A DNA stretch of 64,000 bases. It comes from Haberlea rhodopensis (taxonomy: Eukaryota; Streptophyta; Magnoliopsida; Lamiales; Gesneriaceae). The stretch covers positions 8,464,886 to 8,528,885 of the forward strand of contig CAJQUN010000015.1 of assembly GCA_907163345.1 (NCBI GenBank), given 5' to 3'. The translations under genes were made by a program, and so were the position numbers. Under the pieces are notes generated by a model. The model was not told the DNA's origin, made no database searches, and saw only the letters and a list, made by a program, of their open reading frames with translations. Each line of letters opens with the position of its first letter. Position 1 is the first letter of the stretch. Below, piece after piece: positions 10,776 to 22,556 of this stretch.

Positions 10776-12963
10776 TGTGATGTCCGGGGATTAATGGTGT
10801 TAATCCCGGTGTGGTATTAATCCTTGATGGATTTTTAATTGTGGAAATTAGGAATTAATTGCGGTGTTTGGTCTCCCGAGGATGTTAAATCGGGCATTTG
10901 GAACCGTTGGATCCAAAGGTTGAGATTGTATCCTCATTTTGGTGGAAAACCTTTAAGTTGGGTTTTTAGTGGGACTTGGAGTCCGGGGTGCCTTATGTTG
11001 GGGCCTGTATGGGGATTTGATGTTGGAGAGAGAGTTTTTGAAAACAGATGATTTTTAATGAATCATGATGTATTTGTGGAGGTATTGGTATTTTGGGGCA
11101 TTTTTGTTATATATACCAGTTGGACTCGGGATTCCGTCATTCGGAATCCATTCCTCTCCTCTCCCTCACGCCACTCTCTCACCCCAAACCCTTCCCCTTT
11201 CCCTTTGATGGGCAAAATCGTTGGAGGCTCGTCCTAGGAGCCGGATTTCTCGAAAATAAGTTGGTAAGTTTCTTCCCCTCGTAATTGTCTTCGATTTGAG
11301 TGTGGTTTTGTGTGGTTTGGTTGTATTATGGGTTGGGTTTGAGTTTTGGAATTTTTAAAGAATTTTGGGTTGGTTGGTTTGAGGAGTTTTTATGGTGTTT
11401 ATTTTGAGGTTTAATGTTGTAAGGGGTGTGAGGATTGTTGTTGGGCAAAATTTTGCAAGAAAAACGCCATTTTTGGCTATTACAGGTCGAGGCGATCGAT
11501 CCCTAGGGCGGGGCGCGATCGCCGCTACGTTGATGAAATTCTATGGAAGATAAACAGTGAGGCGATCGATCGCCTCAAGTGAAGCGATCGATTGCCATGA
11601 GGCAGTGGCCATTTACGCTAAGAGGCGACCGATCGCCTGAAAAGGAGCGATCGATCGCCTGTTCCTGTTTTCGGGAGGCGATGATCGCCTGAAATCATGC
11701 TATCGATTGCCAATGCCTTATTTTGGGGAATTATTTCATGTTGAGTTTTCGATGCATGCTTCGCCCGGGGCCTTTTAAAATGGTTAATCGTCATGGATGA
11801 CAATTATCGTGTTTAGAGTATAATTTATCGGTCACGGGACCAAGGCAAGGTTTGGACTTGAACTACGGAATCATAAGGTACGTATGACGTACGAACATAG
11901 CCCTGTTATATAATTGTAATTGTTGAATGCTTGGTACACTGTATTGAAATGAATGTGTGTGGAGATGCATGATATATGATATTACCAATGAATGGATATT
12001 GGAATTACATGGTTTAGGGTAATTTCTACAATCGGACATATATGCATTGTGAATCATATAGTGCCGCCTTTGAGCGAGCAATGATTGGATGTTGTCGCTT
12101 TTGAGCGAACATCGATTACGACGCCACTGCCATTGAGCATGCGTGGAAATGGAATGCCGCTATTGTAGAGCGAGCAATGAAATAGAGCTATGAAACCATA
12201 AGTGAGAAACATGGATTGTCTATAATCATTATTTAATGATTTGATGTTATTGATTATGATATTGGCATATGGCTCATGGAATTGTTAATCAATGTGATGA
12301 TTAACTCGCATTTGGGAATTTGATGGTTTCAGTGTTTTGAGAACAGAGACAGTAGGGGAAACCCCAGATGAGGATGATACCATCCAGGGAGTATATTTTG
12401 TATTTCATAGCATTTACATTGTTGTAATTATGAATTGTATTGTTGCGGTTATTGGATTTGGGATATTGGTATGCTCACCCCTTGTGGGGGCTGTCTCTGT
12501 TGGGGCAGGTAATTAGGTACATCGATGGCTTTGGAGTTGAGCTCGAACTATGGAGTGGAGGTGATTCCAGGGATCGAAGTACCAGTGACGGTATTGAGTA
12601 TGATACTTTATACATCAGATACACGCCGACTTATTTGATGCTCGCATGTGAGCAGTATTATGTGTATATGGAATGTATAAAGAAGGCAAGGGTCTTTCTC
12701 TCTTCATTTGTGTTGTGTGCAATTAATTATGAACTGCAAAATTAATTGAGAGCATGTTAGTGTATGTTTAAAGGTGCATCATATGTTTTATGGAATATGT
12801 TGGGAGAGTATAGACATTATACGATTAATGTAAAGGAAATTTTATAGACGGTATTCATGCTAGAGTTGCATGAAATCACTTTCCCCTTTAATAACATAAT
12901 CGTATGCACTAAGTACGGGGGTTAATACACTAATAATGGGGTAAGGGCACGGGGGTCCTTACA
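10776..12963 (+). mobile_element. LARD1 3' LTR
   Basis: 2188 bp, TGTGATGTCC...CCTTACA. Same order of parts as the 5' LTR: TATA box 11108-11115, palindrome array 11491-11711, GTACGT dyad 11878-11892, and hairpins near 12060-12180, including TCGCT-TTTG-AGCGA at about 12092-12105. Confidence 0.9.
11491..11711. repeat. Palindrome array, LARD1 3' LTR (8 copies, partly degenerate)
   Basis: Cores start at 11493, 11515, 11563, 11585, 11626, 11648, 11679 and 11700. Spacings are 22, 48, 22, 41, 22, 31 and 21. 11558-11577 is a perfect 20-bp palindrome (TGAGGCGATCGATCGCCTCA). Several cores carry single substitutions or deletions. Confidence 0.9.
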
Positions 12964-12968
12964 GTACG
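12964..12968. repeat. TSD (gtacg), right copy, of LARD1
   Basis: GTACG immediately after the 3' LTR; pairs with 4571-4575. Confidence 0.88.
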
Positions 12969-13054
12969 CTTTTGGACTAAAGGGCTAAGGGTCGGGTTGA
13001 GACAGTGAGCTAAAGGAGCACAAGGATGGATAGGAAGGATGTTATGATTAGTAT

Positions 13055-13069
13055 CTACTCTAGGAGTAG
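13055..13069. repeat. CTACTC-TAG-GAGTAG inverted repeat (B1 LTR)
   Basis: Perfect 6-bp stem with 3-nt loop, about 180 bp from the LTR 3' end. Conserved at 15027-15041 (B2), 20470-20484 and 27392-27406 (C), and with one mismatch at 30931-30945 (B2). Confidence 0.85.
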
Positions 13070-13245
13070 TATAAATCTAAATATTAGCATTCAGTTAAGG
13101 GAATGTAGCTGATAAGTTTTTAAAGATTTTATTTTTGCCTGTAATCCTAATAACTCACGTAACAACCGGAACTCTAAGATGTCCTTAATGCATGTTTATT
13201 AAATTTTATATTTTTAAACCACTGTTAAGGTAGGAAGACCCTACA

Positions 13246-13636
13246 ATGAGAAACCACATACCAATGGATTTTGATAAGGAAGAATCGAGTTCCATGGAAG
13301 AAATCAAGCCTTTTTGCCGTGAAGAACGGGGTGGTCGGGAATGGGGTTTTGGGGAAAGGGTTAACCGATTTTAATGTGTGTAAAATGGTGTAATATGTGG
13401 AAATTTACACTTCACCCTTTTTAATTATAAATCCCACAGTTTTAACTTTCGTTCCCAACCATAAATATTATTAATTTTATGATTAAGTCCTCATGACTTA
13501 ACTTATTTAAAAATAGTCCCGGAATCATTTGTTCAATTTCTGGTCCCAACAGATACTCAAAAATTAAATCCCGAGATATCATAAAAATATCATGATTAAA
13601 TATATTTGACAATTAATAATTATTCCGGACATCTCA
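13246..13636 (-). mobile_element. Partial 3' LTR of element D
   Basis: On the minus strand it starts TGAGATGTCCGGAATAATTA, close to the start of the solo LTR at 1012. It is cut at 13245/13246 by B1, whose TSD would be ATGAG if 13246-13250 is the duplicated site; the partner lies outside the window. Confidence 0.75.
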
Positions 13637-14846
13637 ATTCTCCCCAACTAATAAAATTTCGACCTCGAAATTAAAATGCGTGCTTACCATAAAAGCCAAC
13701 AGTAAAATTCACGTACCGGCATACAACTCAAGCTAGTGGCTTGACCATCTGTAGGATGACAGTCATCCAAATCATCACGGTTCACACATGTGCCCCATTA
13801 CACCAACGATCGCAAGACTGCAATTCTCATCTCTTTACCATATTCCAACATTAAAATTCAATGAGTTATCATATATGAATACACTTATTCATGTAAATCG
13901 TCATGAATTTACCATCATCGTACTTTAGCCATTATGTGCTCTTCAATATGATATCATAAATTATCGTTACTAGCACACTAGCATCATTCAAAGATTAGTA
14001 TCAACATGTGAACAATTATCAAGTGCCATTAATTCTTAAAAGTCAACACTTACAGTGTTTAATCATCAAGCTTCTTTGTCATACTTCAGTACATGTGTAC
14101 TCCCATCGGTACAGTTTCCTTGCACAAAATCTTAATCCGTCATAGTTTACTTTCATCATAGTACACATCATATAATTGCTAAATCATGCAACCCATGCAT
14201 ATCATGTGTATATAAGAATGTATGACAATACATCAACCTTTTGTCGTATAAATAACTTCATATCTGTGTTGTTGTAAATGTATGTAACTTATACCAACAC
14301 CACCACCATCGTCCGTATGAAGTAGCGGTACTCTTGAGCCTTTACGCATCAACATCTCATATATCATCTCCTGGCTATTATCTGGTGCAAAGTAATTACT
14401 AGAAAACCCATTAGTATTTCTCACATATATCCACATTATACGTACCAACAGCCACAGATCATCAATATCAAATCATGATGAATGGCCTAACATCAATATT
14501 CCTATGTCACGATTATACTCCATCTAAAACAACAATATCAATATCTAATAATTCGTATCATACCTTTGTAAATGGAATCATCTACAATACACAATAGCAT
14601 CATAGTATCATGCTCATCACAGTACTCACATGCTCTTAAGCATCAAGTTCCACATTTCATCACCCAACTATCTGTCATGGGACAAGTACAAAAAAAACTC
14701 ATTAGTACTTCTCAAATACTCATAACATAACCACGTACCTTGTCATTTACACATTTTGATATTCATAATGTTTCCATCATCGAACATTAATTCCCTGCGT
14801 CTAAAGTTCACGCAATCCTATACACATCATGCTACAGCACACTATC
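13637..14846 (-). other. Element D interior, left part, non-coding
   Basis: 1.2 kb of AT-rich sequence after the D polypurine tract. No coding motif, RNA gene or tandem repeat was recognised. Confidence 0.65.
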
Positions 14847-14851
14847 ACATG
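14847..14851. repeat. TSD (acatg), left copy, of B2
   Basis: ACATG before the B2 3' LTR; the right copy is at 32800-32804. Confidence 0.88.
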
Positions 14852-15380
14852 TGTAAGGACACTAGTTCCTTAAATGCGGATTAAAGGCGTAAATAAAATT
14901 TTCATGCATAAACGGAGTATAAAATCATGTTGATGCCTTGAGCTATTAGATTACAGTGCCAAAATAAAGTTCCAAAAGGGATTAGTTACATTCCCAACCA
15001 ATGAATGTTAATCATATAGCTTTACACTACTCCTAGAGTAGATACTATACAAAAGAATGCCTGCTACCAATAGCACTCCTCACTAGCTCACCGCATCAAC
15101 TCGCCTTAGCCCGTCCGCCCAAAAGTACCTACAGGACACAACCCCAAAACCATGAGCATGTATATAAATCATATTCACAATAATATGATTGTAATTTAAA
15201 TGCATAGACCGAAAATACAATTTACTCCCTGTATTTAATACATTTTAAAGCTCCATTGGTTGTTCCTGTACCACAATCATAATCAATAGATTATAATACC
15301 AATAATGTATGTCATGACATGCACCGATTTCCATGTATACCGTGTTCAAATCCCAAGTCTCATTATATCATTGGCATAAT

Positions 15381-15570
15381 ACCCCTCGCATTAACATGAC
15401 AGCGGAAATACCCCTCGCTTAGACAATACCAGCTGCACTAATATCCCTCGCTATGAATATGACAGCGGTCGTGTTCTTCGCTTCATATTTGCGGCAAATA
15501 TTCTCTCATCGCTACGGTATGGCAGCGGCAAGTATTCACATCGCTACGCCACTGGCGGCAAGTATTCTCC
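15381..15570 (-). repeat. CCTCGCT...AGCGG hairpin modules, B2 3' LTR
   Basis: About six units alternating CCTCGC(T/A) and AGCGG or GGCGG, 9-18 nt apart, for example CCTCGCTATGAATATGACAG followed by CGG. The same modules are at 31290-31470 in the 5' LTR, 20855-21015 and 27778-27965 in C, and 43761-43920 in F. Confidence 0.8.
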
Positions 15571-15959
15571 ATCACTGGAATATAATCCCGACTCACAATC
15601 ACATGCACAAATGCATCCCATATACACATGCAACCAAAATGCATGACCAAACCATGTATGCAATCCATGATGCATAAACAAGACCACATATGCAACCAAA
15701 ATGCATAATAAATTCCATGTGTGCAACCATAGTGCATAACCAATTCAAAGCGTAATAAATACGTTTTACCGTCCGATGCCCGTACGTCTCACTACGTACC
15801 TTAGTTCCAAAAGTGGAGATGTCGTGGACTTTATCTCCTAATCCGTGTGGCCACCTGGGATGGTTCTACACATTCACACAAATCAATATTAGGAGCCAAT
15901 AATAGTCCAATATCAAAAATTCCACAAAAATATCCAAAAATACCACATTTTGCCTTTCG

Positions 15960-16173
15960 CGATCGATCGCCTGTGACGGGCGATCGATCGATCGATCGCG
16001 AGACCTTACTGCCCGATTCTCAAATTTTCTGGCTTTGGCGATCGATCGCCACATTTGGCACAATCGATCGCCAGCCTCGCCGATCGATCGCCCAAGAGTG
16101 GCGATCGATCGCCAGACACTCCAAACGCGCACTGCCAGCGCGCGATCGATCGCCTGAAATGGGCGATCGATCG
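15960..16173. repeat. Palindrome array, B2 3' LTR (8 copies)
   Basis: Cores start at 15960, 15981, 16039, 16061 (degenerate), 16081, 16102, 16143 and 16164. Spacings are 21, 58, 22, 20, 21, 41 and 21. The 58-bp gap equals the 50 bp of the 5' LTR plus an 8-bp GATCGATC expansion at 15981-15998. Confidence 0.93.
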
Positions 16174-16979
16174 CCAGTGTCTGTAACCCGAAAATTCACC
16201 ATTTTTGCTCCAAAATTCCTTTCCAATCCATACCAACTCTCCTACCTTCAAACCAACAACATCAAACACATAATAACCTTCAAAATACACTTTAAACATC
16301 CCAAAAATCCAACATCCAACCAAAATAATACCAACCCAAAACAACCCATTTCAAAACCATTCAAAACCATAACAAACACAATCCAAACACAACAAAAACA
16401 ACGAGGAGGTGTCCATACCTCTTGGGGACTCCAAATCTCCCAACAAATTCCACAAATCAAGTTTTTGGAAGAATTTCTTTTCCACTTTTTGCCCAATTTC
16501 GAAAATGAAGAGGAGGAGGGTTTGGATGAGTGGTTTGGGGGAAAAATAGAAAATTGATGGGTATAGTGGGGGTTGGGGGTATAAGTGGGTTATTAAGTCA
16601 AATTGTACTCCCACAATTTCCATGGTGTATAAAACACCCCAACATGATATTTTAAAAGCATTTACCAAAATGCATCAAAATCCCAATTAAGATCATGCTT
16701 TACCAAATAATTATCAATTACCATAATCAGACCATAATAACCCCTGGTTTCCCAACATGCATAACATGCACTACCGGGTCACGCATACCATGTGACCAAG
16801 CATTTCACCAAGATAATTAATTCCAACACATATATTAATTATCACCATAAATAATCACATAAACATAATTAATGCCCAAATTACAATTAATTATTTTGGG
16901 GATATCACAATACTCCCCTACTTACAAGATTTCGCCCCCGAAATCGCATGCACTTACCCAAAACGAAACTAAACATAAA

Positions 16980-17523
16980 TCACATACCAGAGAATAGTTC
17001 CGGGTAGTGCTGCACCATATGCCGCTCCGTCTCCCACGTGGCCTCCTCGACACCCCTACGATTCCACTGAACCTTGATCATCGGTATCACTTTGTTCCGA
17101 AGCCTGCGATCAGCCCTATCAAGAATCCTGACTGGTCGTTCCTCATAGGATACATCATAATCCAACTGAACCCCAGAAGGCTGCAATACATGCGACGGAT
17201 CCGGCTCGTACTTCCGCAGCATAGATACATGAAACACGTCGTGAATACCAGACAACGACGGTGGCAGTGCCAAACGGTAAGCCAAGGTACCGATGCGCTG
17301 TAAAATCTCATACGGTCCCACATACCTAGGAGACAATTTACCACGCATACCAAACCGAACCACACCCCTGAAAGGTGAGATCTTCAAAAAGACTCTGTCT
17401 CCCAACTGAAACTCCAACGGTCTCCGTTATTCGCATAGGCTGTCTGTCTGTCCTGGGCTGCCTTCATTTTTTGACGGATAACCTTTACCTTATCCTCCAT
17501 CTCCCGAATCAGTTCGGGTCCTC
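16980..17523 (-). pseudogene. B2 integrase C-terminus and chromodomain
   Basis: Reads leftwards from the frame break near 17530. The first part (GGPELIREMED-like, then a KAAQDRQ-like block) is followed by a 4-bp deletion near 17425, where NKRRRP would be expected. The frame then opens from FQLGDRVFLKISPFRG to a stop at 16980 and includes LRKYEPDPSHVLQPSG and a complete chromodomain (PVRILDRADRRLRNKVIP, VQWNRRG, ATWETERHMVQHYPELF). The domain binds modified histone tails in characterised chromoviruses; here it can no longer be translated as part of pol. Confidence 0.88.
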
Positions 17524-19509
17524 CTACTGCTTTACTTCATCCCAGTATAATGGCAACCTACAATGCCTACCATACAAAGCCTCAAATGGTGCCATCTGAA
17601 TACTCGCCTGATAGCTGTTGTTGTATGAAAACTCTACCAAGGCCAAAGAATCTTGCCATGAGGCATCAAACTCCAACACACAAGCTCGTAGCATGTCCTC
17701 GAGCGTCTGTATAGTACGTTCAGTCTGACCGTCCGTCTGGGGATGATATGCCGTACTCAACCTCACCTCAGTACCCAATGCTGACTGAAGGCCTCCCCAG
17801 AAATGAGATGTGAACCGCGGATCTCTGTCAGACACAATAGACACCGGAATCCCATGCAATCTCACTATGTCCCTGACATACAACTGAGCCATACTCAAGT
17901 ATGTGTACGTCATACTGTAGGGGATGAAGTGAGCTACCTTTGTCAGCCTGTCAATGATCACCCAAATGGCATCACAACCCGAAGTAGTCCTCGGCAAGTG
18001 GGTCACAAAGTCCATAGATATGTGCTCCAATTTCCACTCCGGTATCTCTAAGCTCATTAGTTCGCCACCGGGTCTCTGTCTCTCTGCTTTAACTTGTTGA
18101 CAGATCAAACACCGCTTGACAAAAGCGATTACATCACGCTTCATCCGCTTCCACCAGAATTGATCACATAAGTCCTTATACATTTTCCTCCCTCCTGGGT
18201 GGATACTGAATCGGCTACTATGAGCTAGCTCCAAGATTCCTCTACGCAACTCCGGCGTACATGGAACTACCCATCGGTTACCAAGTCTCAAAGAACCATC
18301 CTCAGCCACTCTGAACTTTGATGGATGTCCCTGAAGTGCCAATGATGACCATCTCTGAACCTCATCATCTGTCCTCTGAGCTCTCCTGATATTATCATAG
18401 ATATCTGGCTCAGCCAATAAGGTCGATACCCAAACCGGCGATGCGTCCACATTGAAGTCATAGCCCAGATGGCAACAAGAAGTCATCATAGCTGACAAAC
18501 GCATGACATCCTCAGCAGTACTCTTCACCTTCCGACTCAAGGCGTCTGCTGTTAAATTGGCTTTCCCCGGATGGTACTCTATCTCACAGTCATAGTCTTT
18601 AAGTAGATCCATCCACCTCCTCTGACGCATATTCAATTCTGCCTGAGTGAACAAGAATTTCAGGATCTTATGATCCGTATATATGGTAAAGGATGTACCA
18701 TATAGATAATGCCTCCATATCTTAAGGGCAAAGATAATAGCTGCCAACTCCAAATCATGGACTGGGTATCTAGCCTCATGCGGCTTCAACTGCCTCGATG
18801 CATAAGCTACCACATGCTTATCTTGCATCAATACACAACCCAAGCCCTGCAGTGATGCGTCAGTATAAAGGACAAACCTCTTATTCTCCGTAGGAATCAC
18901 TAATACCGGCGCCGTCGTTAATCGGTGCTTCAGCTCTTGGAAGCTCTCCTCGCAAGCCTCTGACCAAAAGAAAGGTACTCCCTTTTGGGTCAACTGCGTC
19001 AGTGGCTTAGCAATCTTAGAAAATCCCTCGACGAAGCGTCGGTAATAACCAGCCAAACCAAGAAAACTTCGTATCTCGGGCACAGAAGTGGGTGCAGCCC
19101 ACTCCATCACAGCCTCAATCTTCCTGGGGTCCACTGAAATACCACTGCTAGATATGACATGCCCCAGAAATACTACACTGCTCAACCAAAACTCACACTT
19201 ACTGAGCTTGGCATATAACTGGTGATCTCTGAGGATCTGGAGCACTGTCCTCAAGTGTCTCACGTGCTCTTTCTCGCTCCGGGAGTAGATGAGTATATCG
19301 TCAATAAACACAATGACGAACTGATCCAGATAGGGTTGTAACACCCGGTTCATCAAGCTCATAAAGACAGCCGGGGCGTTTGTCACACCGAACGGCATCA
19401 CTAAGAACTCGTAGTGCCCATACTGAGTCCGAAAAGTTGTCTTCTGTACATCCTCCTCCCTGACACGTATCTGGTGGTACCCGGATCTCAAATCAATCTT
19501 GCTATACAA
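17524..19509 (-). pseudogene. B2 RT palm, RNase H and integrase core
   Basis: A 661-residue open segment. RT motifs: YSKIDLRSGYHQIRV (first catalytic Asp) near residue 2 and FVIVFIDDILIYS (catalytic DD) near 65-77. RNase H: FVLYTDASLQGLG, then DLELAAIIFALK and YTDHKILKFLF. Integrase zinc finger: the HSSRFSIHPGG His pair and CLICQQ Cys pair. Integrase core: ISMDFVTHLP, VSDRDPRFTSHFW and DGQTERTIQTLE, giving the D, D and E residues. It ends at a TAG created by a frameshift after LYWDEVKQ. The upstream start is set by a nonsense codon, not a real initiator. Confidence 0.93.
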
Positions 19510-19524
19510 CTTCGTGCCTTGTAA

Positions 19525-19740
19525 CTAATCAAACAAATCATCAATCCTTGGAAGAGGATACTTGTTCTTTACAGTGGCCTTGTTCAGTTGCCGGTAATCG
19601 ATGCACAAACGCATCGAACCGTCTTTCTTCTTCACAAAGAGAAGCGATGCGCCCCAAGGCGATACGCTAGGGCGTATATATACTTTATCAAGGAGCTCTT
19701 GCAACTGCTCCTTCAGTTCTCTTAACTCTGCTGGTGCCAT
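19525..19740 (-). pseudogene. B2 RT N-terminal part
   Basis: MAPAELRELKEQLQELLDK, then FVKKKDGSMRLCIDYRQLNK and YPLPRIDDLFD, the fingers region of gypsy RT. It is separated from protease by a 1-nt deletion in an Arg codon near 19741, and from the RT palm by TAG at 19525-19527, where C has CAG (Gln). Confidence 0.9.
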
Positions 19741-20290
19741 CGGTAAGGGGCACGAGAAATAGCGGATGTCCCCGGTAATAGCTCAATCCCAAACTCGACT
19801 TCCCTTGCCGGTGGGAATCCGGGAATCTCCTCCGGGAATACATCAGCGAACTCCGCCACCACTGGTACATCCTCAATCCTCAACTCTTTACCCTTTCCCG
19901 ACGTGTCCACGACATAGATAAGGTAGCCCGTGTGTCCACGTTCCAACAATTGGGACATTTTGATTGCCGAAATCAACGGAATCTTCACACGAGACCCATT
20001 GCCATAAAAAGTCCACTGAACTCCCAAATGAGATCTGAACCAAACTGTCCTTTGCCGACAATCTACCACTGCCTGATATCTGTTCAGAATGTCGATGCCC
20101 ACAATGCAGTCGAAATCTGACATACCCAAAACAATCAATACTTCCTTTATCTCATTGTCCTCAAAATAAATGAGGCAGTCCATCAGAAACTGATCAGCAA
20201 CAACTTTCTTTCCGGTGGGTGTCGAGACCAATAGAGACGTGGGTAACAGAGACGTGCACATATGATGTCTTGCCACAAAGTCCGCAGACA
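19722..20290 (-). pseudogene. B2 protease C-terminal part and linker to RT
   Basis: Continues the protease after the point where C inserted: LVSTPTGKKVVADQFL, VLGMSDFDCIVGIDILNRYQ (retropepsin flap and ILG-like region), then VVAEFADVFPEEIPGFPP leading into RT. It ends in a frameshifted tail after SRAPYR. The N-terminal protease part with DTGAS is 9 kb away, in the frame ending at 29342. Confidence 0.88.
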
Positions 20291-20295
20291 CAAAG
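20291..20295. repeat. TSD (caaag), left copy, of C
   Basis: CAAAG before the C 3' LTR; the right copy is at 29347-29351. It lies within the B2 protease coding sequence. Confidence 0.9.
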
Positions 20296-22433
20296 TGTAA
20301 GGACCCTAATCCTTAAGTGCGGAATAAAGGCATAATAGAGCTAAATAAATGATCAGAGTAGAGTAAACAAGTTGAGTCTCTGAGCTTAAGCATTTACATG
20401 CCAAAATAAAGGACTACCAAAAGGATTAATTACATTCCAACAAATGAATGTGTCCACTATAGTTTTACGCTACTCCTAGAGTAGGCACTATACAAAAGAA
20501 TCCTGTCCTTTCATCTACCAAAGATGCTCGTGAAGCTCACTGTCTCAACCCGTTCAAGCACGTCTATCCTGCCAAAAAGGTACCTACAAGGACAACCCCC
20601 AAACATGAGCAATAATAATCATTCATATTCAACACAATATGAAGATAAAGCGTAAATGCATAATCAATATGAAACACTTCCTGTTTCCCGTACATTTCAA
20701 ACGCTTCCCGTTTGGTTGTCCCTGTACCAGAACTCATGAGTATAATCAATAGATTATTTTTAATGGCCAAACATGTCATGACATCATATACCATCTCAAC
20801 TGTACCACATATTGGTCACCATTCCCTAGTCTGTCCATCACAGTGTATTTTAATGCCCCTCGCTTATATTCATATGGGCGGCATAGGATAACCTCGCTAC
20901 AATGGACATGCGGCGCTCCCACCCCTCGCTTCACAGAGAGCGGCAAATACCCTTTCCTCGCCCCATATGACAACCACGCTCAAATGTGACATGCGGCGCT
21001 CCCACCCCTCGCTTCACATTTAGCGGAACCAATACAAAAAGCGGCAAGCATTAAAATCATCAAAGGATGACCACGACTCATGGGATGTGCATCCAATAAT
21101 CATAATATGCATCTATCATCAATATGCATAAATTACCATGTATATGCATCCACAATGCAATACCTCATATGGCATAAATCAACATGTATAAGCATCCACT
21201 ATGCAATACCACATATATACTTGCATCCACAATGCATAAACAATGAGTATATATAATACATGTTACCGTTGGGTGCCCGTACGTCCACTACGTACCCTTC
21301 CAAAATGTGGAATGTGGTTGGACCTCAATTCCTTGGCTGCGTTGCCACCTGGGTTGGTTCTACATATTCACAAATACCAATATTAGAACCCAATAATAGT
21401 CCAATACCAAAAATCCCACAAAAACACCCAAAAACACCATTTTTGGTGTCTCGCGATCGATCGCCATCAAGCCCCGATCGATCGCGAGAACACACTGTCT
21501 CGCCCAACAATTTTGCACAATCCGCGATCGATCGCGGAGCTAGCGCCGATCGATCGCGGCCTCGCCGATCGATCGCGCCAAGCTCGCGATCGATCGCTGA
21601 GGCTTACTGCCTCAGCCCTGCTGCTCGCGATCGATCGCGAGCGGACGCCGATCGATCGCCGAGCTGCGGGAAATCGAGATTCGGGCACTATTCACCCTTC
21701 TCCTTCCCAAATCCAAACAAACCCACATAACTCAACAACAACCATACCCAACTACTCAAAACCAACAATAAACAACATTATATACCCAAGTATACAACAT
21801 CTAACCAAAATATACTTCAAAACAAGTATAAATTCCAACATACAACCAAACCCACAACAACCCAACAAAACCCATTTAAAACCATACCAAACTCAAATAA
21901 AACCTTGCAAAATTAACACATGAGGTACCCATACCTCTTGGGGATCTCAAATCACCCAACAATCTCCTCAAAACAAGATTTTGCAAGCACTTCTCTTTAC
22001 CCCAAAGTTGGAACTCGAATATTGGAAGAAGGGTTTGTGTGGGAGTTGATTTGGTAAAGTAAAAAGAGTGGATGGGGTGGGGTTGGGTATAAAGGTGCGT
22101 TGTAAATTCAAATGCATGCCAAACAATTCCATGGTGTATAAAACACCCCAACATGATATTTTTCAAAGCATTTACTCAAAATGCACCATAATATCAATTA
22201 ACACATGATTTCTCATAAATTGCTAACCAAGGCAAATAAATCATGCTTCCCATAATATTTACCCAACATGCACCACATGCACCCTGAAATGCAATTCCGG
22301 GTCACCCTACCCACATGGCCATGCATTTCCACATAAGGTAAATAAATCTCAACACATAATCAATTACCACATAATTAATCATGTACTCACAATTTAAAGC
22401 CAATTAGCAATTAATCATTTCGGGGATGTCACA
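20296..22433 (-). mobile_element. C 3' LTR
   Basis: 2138 bp, TGTAAGGACCCTAATCC...CGGGGATGTCACA in window sense, next to a polypurine tract on the minus strand (AGTAGGGGAGTAT, 22434-22448). Contains the CTACTC inverted repeat (20470-20484), CCTCGCT...AGCGG modules (20855-21015), GTACGT dyad (21279-21295) and palindrome array (21454-21658). Confidence 0.94.
21454..21658. repeat. Palindrome array, C 3' LTR (8 copies)
   Basis: Cores start at 21454, 21475, 21525, 21547, 21566, 21587, 21628 and 21649. Spacings are 21, 50, 22, 19, 21, 41 and 21, almost the same series as B2. Symmetry extends beyond the core: 21623-21642 is a perfect 20-bp palindrome (GCTCGCGATCGATCGCGAGC), and TCCGCGATCGATCGCGGA near 21521-21538 is an 18-bp one. 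Confidence 0.95.
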
Positions 22434-22556
22434 ATACTCCCCTACTTATAAGATTTCGTCCTCGAAATCACATGCATTTACCCCAACAGAAACTAAACAT
22501 AAACTCATACCAGAGAATAGTTCCGGGTAGTGCTGCACCATATGCTGCTCCGTCTC

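Larger units (their letters stand above)
4576..12963 (+). mobile_element. LARD1: complete non-autonomous LTR retrotransposon
   Basis: An 8388-bp element with 5' LTR 4576-6648, primer binding site 6653-6670, interior 6649-10775, polypurine tract 10761-10775 and 3' LTR 10776-12963, flanked by GTACG duplications. The interior has no gag, protease, RT or integrase motif on either strand, so this is a large retrotransposon derivative (LARD) whose RNA would need proteins supplied in trans. The LTR termini are TGTGATGTCCGGGG and GGGTCCTTACA. The leader after the primer site and the internal repeats are homologous, in reverse complement, to element J at 55748-64000. It inserted into the B1 LTR. Confidence 0.92.
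635..13245 (+). mobile_element. 3' LTR of chromovirus B1, split by two later insertions
   Basis: The LTR starts TGTAATACCCCCG right after a polypurine tract (AGTAGGGGAGTAA, about 622-634) and ends GACCCTACA at 13245. Its own sequence is 635-1011, 3164-4575 and 12969-13245, about 2.07 kb in total, which matches the 2.04-2.06 kb LTRs of B2. Continuity across both insertions is shown by matching TSDs and by order: 4561-4575 joins 12969 exactly as the corresponding block in the B2 LTR (TGTAGGTAC then CTTTTGG-like). It contains a palindrome array (3704-3921), a GTACGT dyad (4090-4106), hairpin modules (4222-4423) and a CTACTC-TAG-GAGTAG inverted repeat (13055-13069). A possible TATA box is TATAAAATAT near 796-805. 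Confidence 0.85.
14852..16909 (-). mobile_element. B2 3' LTR
   Basis: 2058 bp, in window sense TGTAAGGACACTAG...GATATCACA. On the element's own strand the order is U3 (about 16909-16200), palindrome array (16173-15960), GTACGT dyad (15799-15782), CCTCGCT...AGCGG modules (about 15570-15380), and the CTACTC repeat (15041-15027). A polypurine tract lies just outside, at 16910-16925 (AGTAGGGGAGTAT on the minus strand). Confidence 0.92.

Noticed and set aside
15453..15743. Short frames around 15453-15743 and 31387-31651
   Set aside because: They overlap the CCTCGCT...AGCGG modules and CATGCA-rich repeats in both B2 LTRs. Duplicated occurrence reflects the LTR pair, not a gene.
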